From Edaphochlamys debaryana (taxonomy: Eukaryota; Chlorophyta; Chlorophyceae; Chlamydomonadales), in the NCBI GenBank assembly GCA_016858145.1, contig JAEHOE010000103.1, forward strand, positions 1-64,000: a DNA stretch of 64,000 nucleotides, read 5' to 3'. A model generated the notes under the pieces. The model saw nothing but the letters and a program-made list of their open reading frames with translations. It ran no database searches and was not told where the DNA came from. Shown here piece by piece: positions 20,392-33,200 of this stretch (positions are counted from its first letter, which is position 1; the number at the start of each line of letters is the position of its first letter). The position numbers and the translations under genes are program-made.

Positions 20392-23300
20392 TCATGCGCG
20401 GCCCTGCTTGGCGCGGTTGAGCCGCATCTCCTCCAGAACCTGGGCGGGGGATGAGGACGGGAACGCGTTAGTGACACCACCTGAGCCACAGAGCCACTGG
20501 CACTGCCTGTCTCGTTACTCCTTGTTGTCTTGCCTTCCCCTCCCTCCCCCACCTTCCCTCCGTGTGTCATCCACTCCGCCTCCCCCCTTCCCGTCCCTCA
20601 TGCTCCCCCCTTTTTCCCGCTTTCCTACCCGCATGCTCCCCTCCTCCCAGCCTGCTCCCTCCTCCCCACCTGCGCGATGTAGTCCACGTCCCCCTGGTCC
20701 CGCAGCACGCCCCGCGGCAGGAAGTCCTTGAGCTCCGCCGCCTCGCGCAGCAGCTTCTTGCGCTCCTCCTCCACCAGGCCCTTGACCCGCTCGTCCTCCA
20801 CGCGCCTTTGGGGGAAGGTATGTGGGTGTGGTGGTCAGAGGTATGTATGAGTGGAGCCTACAGGCCATGCCGGGGGCGTGTGGGTCTAGGACTGCCGCTG
20901 TGTAGCTTGTCCTCTGCGCCCCAATTCGCCGCCCCCTCTGCACCCACCCCGCCTCCCTTGTCTCAGCAACAACCCCACCCGCCCAACCTCCCATCTCCCC
21001 TCGGCCCCCACCTGGCCACGTCGTCCGCCTCGTCGCGTGCCTTGGCCTCCTCGAACGCCTTCCGCTTCTCGTCGATGAGCCGCTGCACCTCGCGCATGTG
21101 CTCCGCCTGCCGCATGCGCCGCTTCTGCGCGTTCATCTGCTCCAGCCGCTCGTCCTCCGCGAACTTGGCCAGCATGCGCTGCCGGAACTCCTCCTCCTCG
21201 GCGCGGAAGGCCGCCTCGCGCTCCTCCTGCGGTGGGTGGTGGAGAGCAGCGGGGTGTTGAGTGGTGAGCAGGTCGCTTCGCCGCAGCACCCGCCCGCCCT
21301 CGTGACCGCCCCCAACTCAGGCTGGCCTCCTGGCGCCGGCGGTTCCAGCCATACCTACAGCCTCCGGCCCGCTTCCCCACTGCCGCCAGCCCCACCAGCC
21401 CGCTAGCCTCCTCCTCCCCGCCCCTCCCCTCTCCGCCCCCTCCACCCCCGCTCGCCTTGAGCCGCATCTGGTACTGGTTGGCCCGCATCATCTCCAGCCG
21501 CCCCTCCTCCGCCTTGCGCTTGCGCTCCTCGTCCTCCGCGCGCCGCTTGGCCTCCAGCTCCTCCTGGCGCAGCATGTTGATCAGTTCCTCCTCCTCCTCG
21601 CGCCTGGGGAGTGGATGGGGTGGTACGGGGGTTTAGGGTTGGAGGTGGGGGTGAAGACGGGGAGGAGAAACCGCACAACGTCAAGCCGCATGCCCCTCCC
21701 TCGCTCGCCCCTCCCGACGTCATGGCAACCCATGCCGCTGCCCCTGCTCCCTCGCTCCCTCCCTCCCCAGCCCTCCGTACGCCCCCGCACCTGGCCATCT
21801 CCATCTCCATCTCCTTCTTGACCTTCTCGTACATGCGGTCCGCGATCTCCTTGCGCATCGCCTGCCGCTCCGCCTCCTCGCGCTCGCGCTCCCGCACGTT
21901 CTGCCAGTACTCTGAAGGGGGCAGCGTTGGGACAGAGTCGTTAGAGTTAGCGTCGGTCCAAACCGCACAAGTGCTAGCCTCCCTGGCACCTTGGCGACAC
22001 GCCCGAAGCCCCTGCGCATGCTCCTCCGCTGCTGTCGGGCCGTAGCCACCGCAGGTGAAGCCCGCTACTGTGCGTGCTTCCACGGCTTTCCCGTCCCCGT
22101 CAGCCTTGCCCAGCACATCGACCTCGCCTGCATCTGGCCCCCCGTCCCCGACCCCGCCGGTCGTACCCCGCCCCAGCCCTCCAACCGCCCAGGCGTGCAC
22201 CCACCCGCGATCTTCTTGTCCTCCGCCGCTGCCGCCTCCGCCTGCTTCCGTCGCAGCTCGTCCTGCTGCTGCAGGAAGGTGGCGATGAAGGCCTTGGTGT
22301 CCTCCTGTAGGGGTGGAAGGGGGAGGGGGAAGGGGTGGGGTGGGTGGGGTGGGGGGTCAGAATGGGGTGCCATGGTGCAGCACCGAGGCCTGTTGAGCGC
22401 CTGCACGCGCGTGAAAGCGCCTCGTCGTTCCCCTTTCCAGCAATAAAAGCGACTCGGCTTCATCAAGCCCTCCTCCACTGCCCGCCTTCCCGTCCGACCC
22501 AGTGTCCCGGCTCCCCTGCCTGGCCGTTGCTCGAGGAGGCGCGGCCGGTGCCCTTGCCCTTCGCCCCCGCCCCCTCATCCCTTTTCCACCATCCCTCCCC
22601 AATCCATCCCACGCCGCCCTCCCTTCGACACCGCCGTTTGCCCCCGCCCCGCTTCCTGCCGTCTTGGAACCGCTCCTCCTCCGCACCTGGCGCTGCCGCT
22701 TGGTGGCCATCTCCGCCATGTCCTCCTCCATGATGCGCTTCACCACCTCGTCGATCATGGCCCGCTCGCGAACAGCCTCCGCCTCAGCCAGGCGGGCGGC
22801 CTCCTGCGGGCGCGTGAGCGGGCGGGCGGGTTGTGTTCGGGCCGGATCGGCAGCGGCAAGCCGACGGCAGGCCCGCATAAGCGAGACACGGCATCTGCAC
22901 CCGCATATGTATCATCTCTCCCTCTCCATTCCCTGGCCCTTTTCAGAGGCACCCAATCCTCCCTGGCGCCCCATGCCCCCCACCTGCTTCTCCACCATCT
23001 GCTCCTCCAGCATCATGCGCGCCTTGACGTTGGCGTCGCGGCGCTTCATCTGGTTCTCCGCCTCCATGGCCTCCGCGGCCGCCGCCGAGTCGTTGACGTA
23101 CTGGTTGATCGCGCGGTCGTACTCCTGTGCCTGGGCCGTCAGCTGCAGGAACGAAGGGAAGCGGGAGAGCGGTTAGACAGGGCCGGGTCACGGCGTGGCG
23201 TGGCATGTCGCCTGAGGATGGTAACCCGGAATGCACACGCCGTGTGGAGAGGCTCCCAGATACGTCTGGCGTTGCTGCTGTGGCCCGCATGCGCTGCTGC

Positions 23301-24502
23301 TACTGTGCGCCGGACCACACTCGGCTGGCGTTTCTGCTGTGCGCAAGCGGTCAAGCTGGACCCGGACCCGACCGGTCGCGCCAGGGGGGGCGGTGCCGCC
23401 TCCGACCCACCTGCTTCTTCTCCACCAGCTGGTCCGCGCGCTCCTTGTTGACCCGGGCCACGCGGATCTTCTCAGCCAGGCTGTGGGGGTTGGTGGGTAG
23501 GAGGGAGAAAGGATTGAGGATGGGGGTTCAGGGGGCAGGCGCATGGGGTATGCGGAATCGGGGTTTGCGAACGAGGAAGGCGTGATGTGGGTCGGCAGAC
23601 TAGGCCGGTGGGAAAGGCACAACGGAGTTCCTGAGTTGGTGGAGGCAGATTACTGGGTAGCGTTCAAGTACAGAGTCCAGCTGTGCCTGAGAGATGGCTC
23701 TTCGGTCGGAGGGCCCCGGGGCTGGGACAACCCCACCACCCCCTGAGTCCCAAACTCACTCCCGCAGCTCCTCGCTCTGCTCGCGTAGCCGCTGGATCTC
23801 CTTGTCTCCCCGGTCCTTATCCTGCTGTTTCCGGGCCATGGCCAGGGCGATCTTCTCCTCCTCCTCGGCCCGGATGCTGCTGAGCACCCGTTGCCGCTCA
23901 TTCTGCGTGATGGGGTGGGTGGGAGGGGTCAGGGTCAACACCCGTTTGGCCAGAGAGACGGGGTGACACATGGCCGGGGCCGTATGTGCAAGGCGGGTTC
24001 GTGCAAGGTTACCAGTCCTCTGCCCCTCGGCAGTACCCCGAGGGCGACCGCTCCGCCCCTCCCCCGCCCCTCTCGCCCAACCCTACCTGGTACACAGTCT
24101 CGAGCATCTGCGCCTCCGCAGCACGCTCCTTGAACTCGCGGCCTTTCCGCTTGAAGTCATCCTTCAACGCGTTGTTTGCTATAGCATCGTATGAACGCTG
24201 GTCACCGTAGTACCTGCAGGGCAAGGGGCGTGAGTATGGGAGGGGACCACACGCATGCTCCATGCCGCGGGCTCACCTAAGAATCTCGGTCTTTGCGGCT
24301 TCGGTAATCCTCCGCGCCGCTTCACGTTGCTCGACAGCTGTAGGGTGCAGATCGGGGCCAAGCAGGGCGTCTCAGGCCAGTCCGGGACCTTGGAGGTCGC
24401 AGCCGGCCATGCTCTCCCAGCCTGCCGCGCACCTCGCGCAAGGTGCCCCCGCTTTGGTGCACGGGTGCCGCTGTCATGGCAGACGCAGTCGCAGGCTGAC
24501 AT
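20392..24502 (-). CDS. MNS1 homologue (FAP127-type ciliary microtubule inner protein)
   Basis: Predicted coiled-coil protein of the axonemal doublet lumen, 504 residues, close to the usual MNS1 length. Exons: 24502-24433, 24337-24277, 24213-24087, 23902-23760, 23480-23411, 23142-22984, 22803-22687, 22304-22205, 21911-21791, 21603-21456, 21226-21012, 20805-20670, 20439-20392, all phase-consistent. The protein is an almost continuous Glu/Arg/Lys/Ala helix. The diagnostic part is C-terminal: EEEFRQRMLAKFAEDERLEQ, MNAQKRRMRQAEH, VEEERKKLL and LKDFLPRGVLRDQGDVDYI, which follow the MNS1 pattern closely. The TPH-type central repeats (EEDMAEMATKRQRQ, MRLKEERE) also fit. In Chlamydomonas FAP127 is an inner-junction/MIP component; function here is inferred from that. 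The first exon is uncertain, because its Cys-rich start (MSACDCVCHDS) is not a family feature. The intron after 21456 has a GC donor. Confidence 0.92.
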
Positions 24503-25109
24503 TCTGGAAGTGCTCCGCGCCCAGACCAGCGCTGGGAGCTTCCGAACAAGCGACCTTGCCAATCAGGTAGTACTGGTTTGGTCTTGGCAACTTCACTCAG
24601 AAGCGGTATTGGCAAAGACGGCCGGTGCGGGTGCGGAACGAAACGCTCTTTCTGCGCCTCTCGGCAAATGCTAAATTGCTTCACTAGATTGCAATACGGC
24701 GAGGCAAACGGCAGGGAAGGGATAACCGGTGGCGTGCAGGGGCGCGGGTAAGGGCTTTCGCTCTCTGCGGAGGTTCGAAGCCCCATCGCGGCACCGAGCC
24801 CCATCGCGACCCAGCTGTCGCGGCCGACCCAGCTCGCGGGCAGCATAGCGTAGCCTCTCTCAACGGTTTAGCCACTGGGCTACCCAGACCAGCTGACCAG
24901 CACCGGTTGCCCGGGTCAACTCCGGTCGACAGCCGCGACGCCCATCTTAAGTTTGCTTGCAGCGGAGCACAGCCTAGACGTTATTGCTGTCTTAGATATG
25001 TCACATCGTCATTACGCATGCTGTTGGAACGGCAAGTAGCGACTGAGGACCGGCGAGCATGGTCGGGGTGTAGTCCCTCGTCGCGTGCTCGCCTGCAAGG
25101 CAGGCCAAC
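24503..25109. promoter_or_regulatory. Divergent promoter region between MNS1 and the first coiled-coil gene
   Basis: About 600 bp separate the two divergent starts. The frame upstream of the MNS1 ATG stays open to another ATG at 24562, so the true start may lie a little further out. No clear core-promoter motif is visible. Shared regulation with a ciliary gene is inference from geometry only. Confidence 0.4.
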
Positions 25110-28100
25110 ATGAGGTCGCGCCGGAGCGAGAGCTGTCCGCGCCCGGCACGCAAAGCTACCGCCCCGGTGAGGAGAGGTTGTTCGCAGCGAGTCCCAGGTC
25201 CGCGTGTGTGTTGCTCCCCTCCCGACCCGCCCAACCCCTGCGCCCACGTGTCCACTCCTTGCCAACTTTGCTACCCGCTTGGCAGGTGGTGGAGGTGCCC
25301 TTGCAGCTCCCAGTCCCGGCACCGGCACCTGCCAGGCCTTGCACGCTCCAGGACTTGGGGCCAGACGACAAGGCCAAAGTCGCCAAACTGCTCAAGCAGG
25401 TGCGTACTTCGTCGTCGACATGAGCAAAGCGGCTGGCGCCTTCAGGAGCTGGCCTCCCGGGCTCTCTCACAGCCCTATCACCAACTGCTCCACACTTTCC
25501 CTTTGTAACAGGTGGTGGATCTTGGGCAGGAGGTGCACCAACTGAAGCTGCAGCGCGATGAGGTGGGAGTGGGCACAAGCTTAGGGTCTGTGCCCGTGCG
25601 GCCCTGGACTTGGCCACATGAATCTACGGGCTTTACGACCCTGAACGTAAGCCCTTGTCCCGGCTGCTCCTCAGCTTTCAAAGTCGTCCGCTGCGAGGGA
25701 GCAGGAGCTGCAGGAGGTCAACAGCCAGCAGCAAAAGGAGAACCACACGTGGGTTTCTGGGCGGGTCTTGTCAGTGCGGTGCTACAAGTTCAGCACAAAC
25801 GGCCCCTTGCCTTGGTTCCATCTGGACGTCGCCCACTTCAAAACCCTACCACCACCTGTTCGCCCCACCACAGGCTAAAGAAGAAGCTGGGGCAAGTCCT
25901 CCTGGTCTTGCGGGCAGCCCAGGCCAAGCTGGGTGCCCTGGACGCAGACAGGGCCGCCGCCCCCGCGCCCCAGTGCTCCGTCGCGGTGCAGACCGAGACT
26001 GCGCCGACGGCAGGGCCGGAAGCGGGCCTCACAGCTCCCCAGTGCACGGACGACGACGCCAGCAGCAGTCGGGAGCGACCGCCTGCTGGCCGACCGGGCT
26101 CAGCGCGCGGAGCAGGGCCCTCCGGGGTGCCATCTTTGCTCAACGTGCCACCAGGGGCCCACATCAGCATCACCATACACCACACGCACGAGGGTGGGGC
26201 CGGCGCTGGCGCTGGCGCCCTCGTCCCGGCCCCCGGCGCTGCAGCCACGCCGCCTCGGGCCCTCCTGGACGAGGCTGAGGCGGCCGCCGAGTCCAGGGTA
26301 GCTGCCCTGCTTGCCCCGGACTTTACCCCCATCTCCAGCGCAGCCTCGGCCTCAGTGGCAGGCCCCCATGTAGCCACGCCCAGCCACAATGACACTGGGT
26401 CCAAGAGCGCCGGCCCAGGCTTGCCGCTCGCTCGCTTGCCCGCCTGGGTGGCGCAGGCGGAGGCCTCCGCCGCCGCTGCTGCTGCTGCAGCAGGTGGGGA
26501 TGCAGGCGGGGACGGCTCCGTGTGCTGTGCGGGCGGGTGGGCGCGGTCCTCGTACGCGGGCTCAGTGGCGTCCTCGAGCGGCTGTCCGCCAGGCGGGCCC
26601 CGCATGCAGGGCCCCCGGCGCATCCTCGTGGACGCCACCATGCAGCACTTCGACGACGTGCCCGTGGAGGAGGTGGGCGGGGGCGGGGGCGGGGGGGCAC
26701 AGCGCCTGTCTTCCTCGACTTGGGAGGTGACCGTGCTTGGATGGCTGGAACCTACCGTCTATTCTGGACCGTCCTTTATCCTTGCGCTGATGTGTCCACA
26801 ATGCCACTGCGCAGGTGCATCTGGACAGCCACGAGGCGGCGGTGGCCTCACCCATGATCGTGCCGCCCAGCCTGGAGGTGGCGGCGGCGGCCTCCAGCCT
26901 GCTGGACTGGCAGGAGGCGGCGGGGTTCGGGTCCAGGGGCGGCGCGCGGGGCGACAGCGAGCAGCCGTGCACGTCCTCCGCGGCAGGCGCAGGGTCCAGA
27001 GAGGGCGCCGCGGCGCGCCGGGCGGGGCGCAAGGTGCTCAGCTACGATCCAGCAATCGGGGCAAACGGTGCCTTCTACTTTGTCGATGTCGCGGCTGAAG
27101 CCACAGCGGACGCGGGCGAGGCCTTGGGGGCAGGCCCGGGGCCTCCCCCCAGCCACACGGCACTCAGCGCAGCGGCATCAGCTGCGAGGTCACTGGTGGC
27201 GGAGGCGGTGGCACGGGCGGAGAGCCTGGGTGAGGCGGCAAGCGCCGGGTCACAGGGCTCTCTGGCACACGGCCCGAACCACCTGGGCTACGTAGGGCCG
27301 ACGTCGCGACAGGCAAGCAGTGGTGGCACGGCAAGCGGCGGCGCGGCGCTCCGGCTGGGGGCCCGAGCCCCAGGCTCGCAACAGTCCGGATCGAGTCGAG
27401 AGGAGCCGGGCAGTGCTGGGCATACGGAGAAGGGAGGAGCCCAGGCGCCTTCCGTTGGGCGGGCCATGCCCTCCCGCACCAGCTGCAGCAGCGTGGGGCA
27501 AGGGGCCCAGGTGGCTGGGGAGAGCCTGACGTCGCTTGGGCGTTTGCCCGAGGGTGAAGAGGACCCCCATCACCAGGCGTCTACCAGCTCCATACCGGCT
27601 GATCCTACGATGCGGGCGGCAGGGAACTCAGCGGCGGTGCTGCAGGCGCCCTTAACAGACCCAGTAGACTCTAGGGGCGCCGCTTCAATGGCACAGCCGT
27701 CAGCGTCAGGGTCGCATCGCTCTGCAGTCCAGCGGCCGCCTCAGCAGCAGCTCGACTGGGCGCCGCCACCTCAACTGCCACTGCTATCGCTTCCAGCCCC
27801 TGCCCAACCTCTCCACAACCCTTCACAGCCATCCCAGCCCCTCCGCTGGCCTCACCCCCACGCGCACGCCCACCCGCACCCTCACCCGCCCAGCCCCAGC
27901 GGCTCCCTCGCCACCACCAGCACCTCGGCCCTGTCGCCACCCCTACACGCCGCCGCCGCTACGTTCGCGCGGGGCTGCGTGGAGACGCCCACCGCCAGTG
28001 GCCGCCCGGCCGGGGGCATCAGCCTGTCCCAAATGGCTGCCATCCTGAACGAGGTGGCGCGGAGGCAGCACTGGGACGTGCAGCCGCCGCCGGGCGCGCG

Positions 28101-29353
28101 GCAGCTGCCGGGCGGGCAGGGGCTACCGGGAGGACCGGCGCTGCGGGGTGCGCCACAGCAGCTTGCGGGGCGCGCAGCGCAGCCGCAGCGGGCAGGCGGG
28201 CTGGAAGACGCCGAGGGTGCTGGGTCGGTCTGGTCAGGTGGGTGTGGTAGCATGGGTCTCAGAAGCTGGCCATACCGCACTGGGCTGCTGCTGAATGCGG
28301 CGGAGCTCCATGTGCTCCCTCCCGCTTCACCCGGCATTCGACTTCGAGTTGCGGCTGCCGTACCATAATGGGCTGCTGCCGAATGGGGCGCCGCTCCCCT
28401 CCTCCCTCCTGCCATGGCGCTCCATGCCTTACCCCCTCCCCCTCCCCCTTCCCCTTTGCCCCGCACACAATACCAGGATCTGCTCCCGGCGGTGCTTCCG
28501 CAGCCGGCGGGTGGGGCGGGGCAGTGCAGCGACGCAGCCCCGCGCCACAGGGCCTCACGGGCAGCCCCCTGGCCCACGCCCCCGGCCGGGGCGTTTCCCC
28601 GGGCCCCGGCGACGCCCGCTCCGTGTGTGGAAGCACGTGCGTGTCGGAGCGGTACGACGACTCCCTGGTGGACCTCCTATCGCAGGCAAGGGCACTGGAT
28701 GGGAACAAGGGGACAGGCAACGGGGTCAGGGGAGGCGGGGGGCATGCCAACCTCTGCTGCGCTTGGAGTGTGCCTTTGGGTTAAAGTGATAGCACACCGT
28801 AAAAGCGGCAGAGCCCTTGCTTGCGCTGCGGCGTCAGCTTCAACCAGAGCCCTGCCCCGGGGGCCTGCAGGCCGATGAGGAGCTCGAGGTGGAGCAGCGG
28901 CAGCAGCAGCTGGGCAGCGGCCGCCAATCGCGGCCCTCGTCTCGGCAGTCCAGCCACCCCCAGTACGCGCAGCCGCAGTCCCGCCAGCCGCATATGCAGC
29001 AGCCGCTGTCGCACCAGCGGCAGGTGGGCGGCGCTGGGGCCGGAGGCCCGGCACCGCGTCGGGCGGCGATCTCACCGCTGGCGCCCGCTGCGGAAGCGGG
29101 GCCGGGCAGGAGCAAGCAGCAGGTGCGGCGCTGCTGCTCGAGTCTTACCGGTACCTTTCATCTGAGCCTGCCATGCGCCAACGACCTGCCCCCAACTTGG
29201 TTTGGACCCAGATGAGAATGACGTTTTCGCTTGTGACTGCGCCTCACCCCTGCCTCTGCCCCCGTTCAGGCCATGGCCGCCCTGCTGGCTACCAACCTGT
29301 ACGAGGAGAACGACGTACTGAGCGCCATCCTGGAGCAGGAGCGGCGGGGGTGA
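25110..29353 (+). CDS. Large coiled-coil/low-complexity protein, function unknown
   Basis: Nine exons splice in phase to 1031 residues: 25110-25166, 25286-25399, 25512-25562, 25675-25748, 25874-26672, 26815-28237, 28477-28685, 28838-29122, 29270-29353. The N-terminus is basic (MRSRRSESCPRPARK). Residues ~40-115 form a coiled coil (DDKAKVAKLLKQVVDLGQEV, LQRDELSKSSAAREQELQEV, LKKKLGQVLLVLRAAQAKL). The next ~800 residues are Ala/Gly/Ser/Pro-rich with few predicted folds, although short patches such as ILVDATMQHFDDVPVEE and SYDPAIGANGAFYFVDV look constrained. A Gln-rich stretch (QSRQPHMQQPLSHQRQ) precedes a conserved-looking acidic tail, MAALLATNLYEENDVLSAIL. The intron after 28685 uses a GC donor. 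The N-terminal coiled coil and head-to-head placement with MNS1 would suit a centriolar or ciliary scaffold, but I do not recognise the family. Confidence 0.75.
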
Positions 29354-30213
29354 GGGGTCGGGGGTGAGGCGGGAGTCATCCTGGAGCAGGAGCGGCGGGC
29401 CAGGGGGAGTTAGCACCCGCCCCAGTGGCCTCGGAAGGCTCGGAGGCGTGCAGGCCCCGCGTGTCGCCCGTCGGGGCAGCGTGCGGGGTTTTGGGTACAG
29501 GGACTGCTCGCATGTATGCAGGAGCAGGAGGTTGACGGGGGGGATCTCTATAACGAAGTGGATGGGCTTGGCGGCTCAGTCTTCGTTGCCGTGGGCATGT
29601 CGAGCATGTCGGGCATGTGGGCCGTTGGACGATTGGAGGCCCGCACACGCAGAAATACCAAGTGGGGGAGGGTTGTTGTCAAGCACTCGGACGTGAGACC
29701 CTGCAAGGCTGCAACCCTGCATTCTGGAAGGGGACTTGGACTGCGGGCGACGGGTGGGCACGGCACGGCACGATGGCGCGGCGCTACGGCAACGCAATAC
29801 CAGCTCGCGCAACCAGCGTACCCACCGTGCGTTACTTCCATACTCATCTCACAACACTTGTACTATTGGAGCAGCACAGCGCATGTAGGACGCCGTAAGA
29901 CTTCCGAGCCCGCATCACTGTAGCGATTCACCTCGCCGACAGGGTCCAAGCAGCCATCCGTTGGCTCACCATTGTTCTATAAACTAGCTCACTCATAGCA
30001 AGTCGGCCGACTTGGGTGCAGAGTCGGGCGCATTGGTTGGTGGAGCCGGTCCAGCGTTCTGCAGGCAAGAGCACTGAGGAGCGCTGGATTGCCGGTGACG
30101 TAGCCTTAAGCAGATGGGTTTCGAGGATATGAGCTAGAAACGCCGGGAGTGAGCTCTGACACAGCGCCCGATGAGCTTCTGCGCTTGGGTGCTCGCAGGC
30201 GCAGCAGCCAGCC
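29354..30213 (+). other. Intergenic region between the two coiled-coil genes
   Basis: 860 bp hold the 3' UTR of the upstream gene and the promoter of the next. The first ~60 bp after the stop repeat the phrase around the stop (CATCCTGGAGCAGGAGCGGCGGG occurs at both ~29329 and ~29379), a small tandem duplication of the gene's last codons. No other feature is seen. Confidence 0.5.
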
Positions 30214-33200
30214 ATGGCCCTCGTCACGACAACGTACACCGTGGCGGACTCAACGCGCCCAATTGACTTGAGGTGTGCTTGGGCTACCACTGCAAGCTGA
30301 ACTTAGCATGCGCGGCGAGCCGTGGCGAGCTCACCCCTAACGCAGTAGAGCAGCCTAGACTGCACGTACGCGAGGAAGGGGCGGGGTTTTTGCGAGAAGG
30401 AGCAGAAGTCGGGTTGCATAAACGGGTGTTTGCTCTGGAGGCCCTGGCGCCCGCACCCATCCCCCGCCCCAACCCGGCCCTTCGTGCGCGCCCCCGCCTC
30501 GCAGCACGCTCGGGTCCCTGGTGCACGCAGCGGAGGTGCAGTACCAGCGCCAGCTGCGTACCCTCCAGTCGGTGAGTCAGCGGCCGTGCCCTGACCGGGA
30601 TTGCGCCGCTGCTCGCCTGCTCCCCACGCCCTTCTCCAAGCGCTGGAGGCCCAGTCCTGTCCCCTGCGTACCCAGCACCCATACTACAGAAGCCTCCCTC
30701 CTCCCTCGTACCCCAGCCCCTTGCCCGCTCAAATACCCACCCCTAACCCCCGCCCCTGCCGCTGCCCCGCAGCTCCAGAAGCAGGCGGAGCAGACCGCGG
30801 GCGCCAATGCCGCCTGGCAGGAGCGCGAGCGGCGGCGCGAGGACAAGTACACGACCATCGACATGACCCGCGCTCAGGAGCGGGCGGAGCGGATCGAGGC
30901 GGGCAACAGGGTGAGGCGGTGTGTGTCGGTGTGTCTTTGTGTGTGTGTGTGTGTATGTGTGTGGGGGGATGTCCAGGGCTCAATGGGGGAGCATGGGCGC
31001 CCAAGGCAGGTCAGGGAGTATTGCGGGTTGGGGGCTATGCGGGAAGCGTACAATACGGGCGAGGGGCAGCAAACGGGCGTAGGCAGGCACTGAGCTTTGT
31101 ACCCCCTGGCCATCACCTGCCAGCATCCTCGCCCCAACCACGTGCTCGCCCCCGCCCCCAGGTGGCTGAGTACCGCGCTGCCCGCCTGGATGCCGCCTTC
31201 GCGCACGAGGAGGCCATGCGGGCGGCGGCGGCCGCCAAGGTCAGGGCGGTGGAGGACCGCCTGGTGAGGGGGGGGGGAGGGCGGGGGGGGGAGGGGAGGG
31301 GAGGGCTGAAGAGAAGGAAGAGAAACGGTTCTGAGGAGAGGAAGTTGGGAGAGGCGGGCGCACCTGTGTACCGTACGCGGTGTAGCCGTGACTCCACGAG
31401 GCACGAACCGGCGCCCTCCTCCCGCCAGAGCCAACCCCTCTGCACCCGTCAGCTCCGCACCCCCTCACCCCCCCTTCACCCTGCCCCCACGCCCTCCCTC
31501 CCCAGGCGGCCTTTGCCGCCGAGCGCGCCGAGCACGCGGCCTCGGAGCGCGAGCGCATCGCGGCCCTGGACGGCAGGCGCGACGCCACCTACCGGGCCAA
31601 CCTGGCGCTGCTGGAGGCGCGGCGGCAGTCCATGCTGGAGCGGGAGCGGCGCATGGAGGATATCCTGCGGCAGCGGGAGGAGGTGGGGGGGGCAGGGTGG
31701 GGCGGGGTGGGGGAGTGGGGGGTGGGGCTGGGGTGGTGGGGGGGGGAGTGGGGAGTGGGGCAGGAGGGAAAGGGCGAGCTGGTGAGTGGGTGGGGCTGGG
31801 GGCGCGTAGCTGAGTCTGGAGGGTAGCGGAGGGCCTGTAGGATGAGGCACGGGCCCAGTGGCACCGAGCAGGTGTTGCGGCCAGCCGGGCCAAAGGCTCA
31901 CACACGCGCCCCATCCCAATCCCCACCCCCACCCCCCCAACCCCCCCAAACCCCACACACAGCTGCGGCAGCTGCAGCTGCGCATCCGCGCGGAGGAGGA
32001 CTTCGTGCGCGAGCAGCAGCGCCGCGCCATCAAGGCCCGCGCGGACGCGGAGCTGTCGGGCCGCGTGGCGCACTACCACGCGCGCAACGAGGCCAAGGAC
32101 GAGTACGCCACGCGCAGGAAGCAGGTGGGGGTGTTGGGGGCTGTTGAGTGGGGTTGGGCTTGGTGTTGGGGGCTGGGGGTCAGGGAGCTGGGTTGGGGGT
32201 GGGGGGCGGGAGTATGCCACGCGGAGGAAGCAGGTGGGGGAGGGCTGGGGGGAGGGGCGAGGGATGGGGTAGGGTGCGAGCCGCATGGGGAGGCACGAGG
32301 AGTAGTGGCGGGCTGGGCGGGGCAGGAAAGGCAAGCGGTCAGGCGCGCGGTTGATGGGAAGTGACTCAAATGATGCCGTTACCTACCTCCACCATGGCTT
32401 CCCCTCGGCCGCAGGAGATTGAGCACCTGCGTGCGGTGCGTGCGGAGGAGCTGCGGCAGCGCTTCGACTACATCGCAGCACAGGTGGGGGCGGGGAGGGC
32501 TAGGGGTTGGAGGTGGGCGACTTGGGAGGGGAGCCTACTTGGGTCGGGTTGCCAAGGATACCGCAAGCCAGCCCTTCGCAGCCAAACACATGGACTACGA
32601 CAAAGCCGTTGTGAGCCAAGCCCTTGGCCCCCTTGTCTACCCCACTTCACCCCACCTGAAATTTCACAACCCCAGGCCAACGAGGCCGCCGCGGTGGCGG
32701 AGGCGGAGCGCCAGGCCCTGGCTGGGCGCATCGGCGAGAAGACGGCCCGCGGGGAGGCGCTGGCGGCGCAGCGGCAGGCGCTGCTGCTGGAGATGCAGAG
32801 CCTGAGGCAGCAGATGCAGCGCCAGGTGGGGGGGAGGGGGGCAGGGAGGGGAGGGTGGGAGAGGTGGAGGGGCAGGGAAAGGGTTGAGGGATGAGGGGTG
32901 GAGAGAAGCGGTAGGGGCACTGCAAGAATAGGAAGGAAGCTTGTGATACGATGCTGCAGGTCGGGATGAGACCTGGCCAATCCGGCTGCGCAGCTCCGGC
33001 TACGGTACGGTGCTGCAACCCTTTCCCCCCACCACCCCGCCCTCCCCTCCCTTCCGCAGGAGGAGGTCATCCGCGCCTCGCTGCTGCGCATGCGCCAGAA
33101 GGGCTCCACAGCCATCCCCGAGGAGGTGGTGCGGGCACTGGAGGCGGCGGAGGGCGGCGGACCGCTGCGGGCGTCGGTGGCGGTGGCGCTCACAGCGGGC

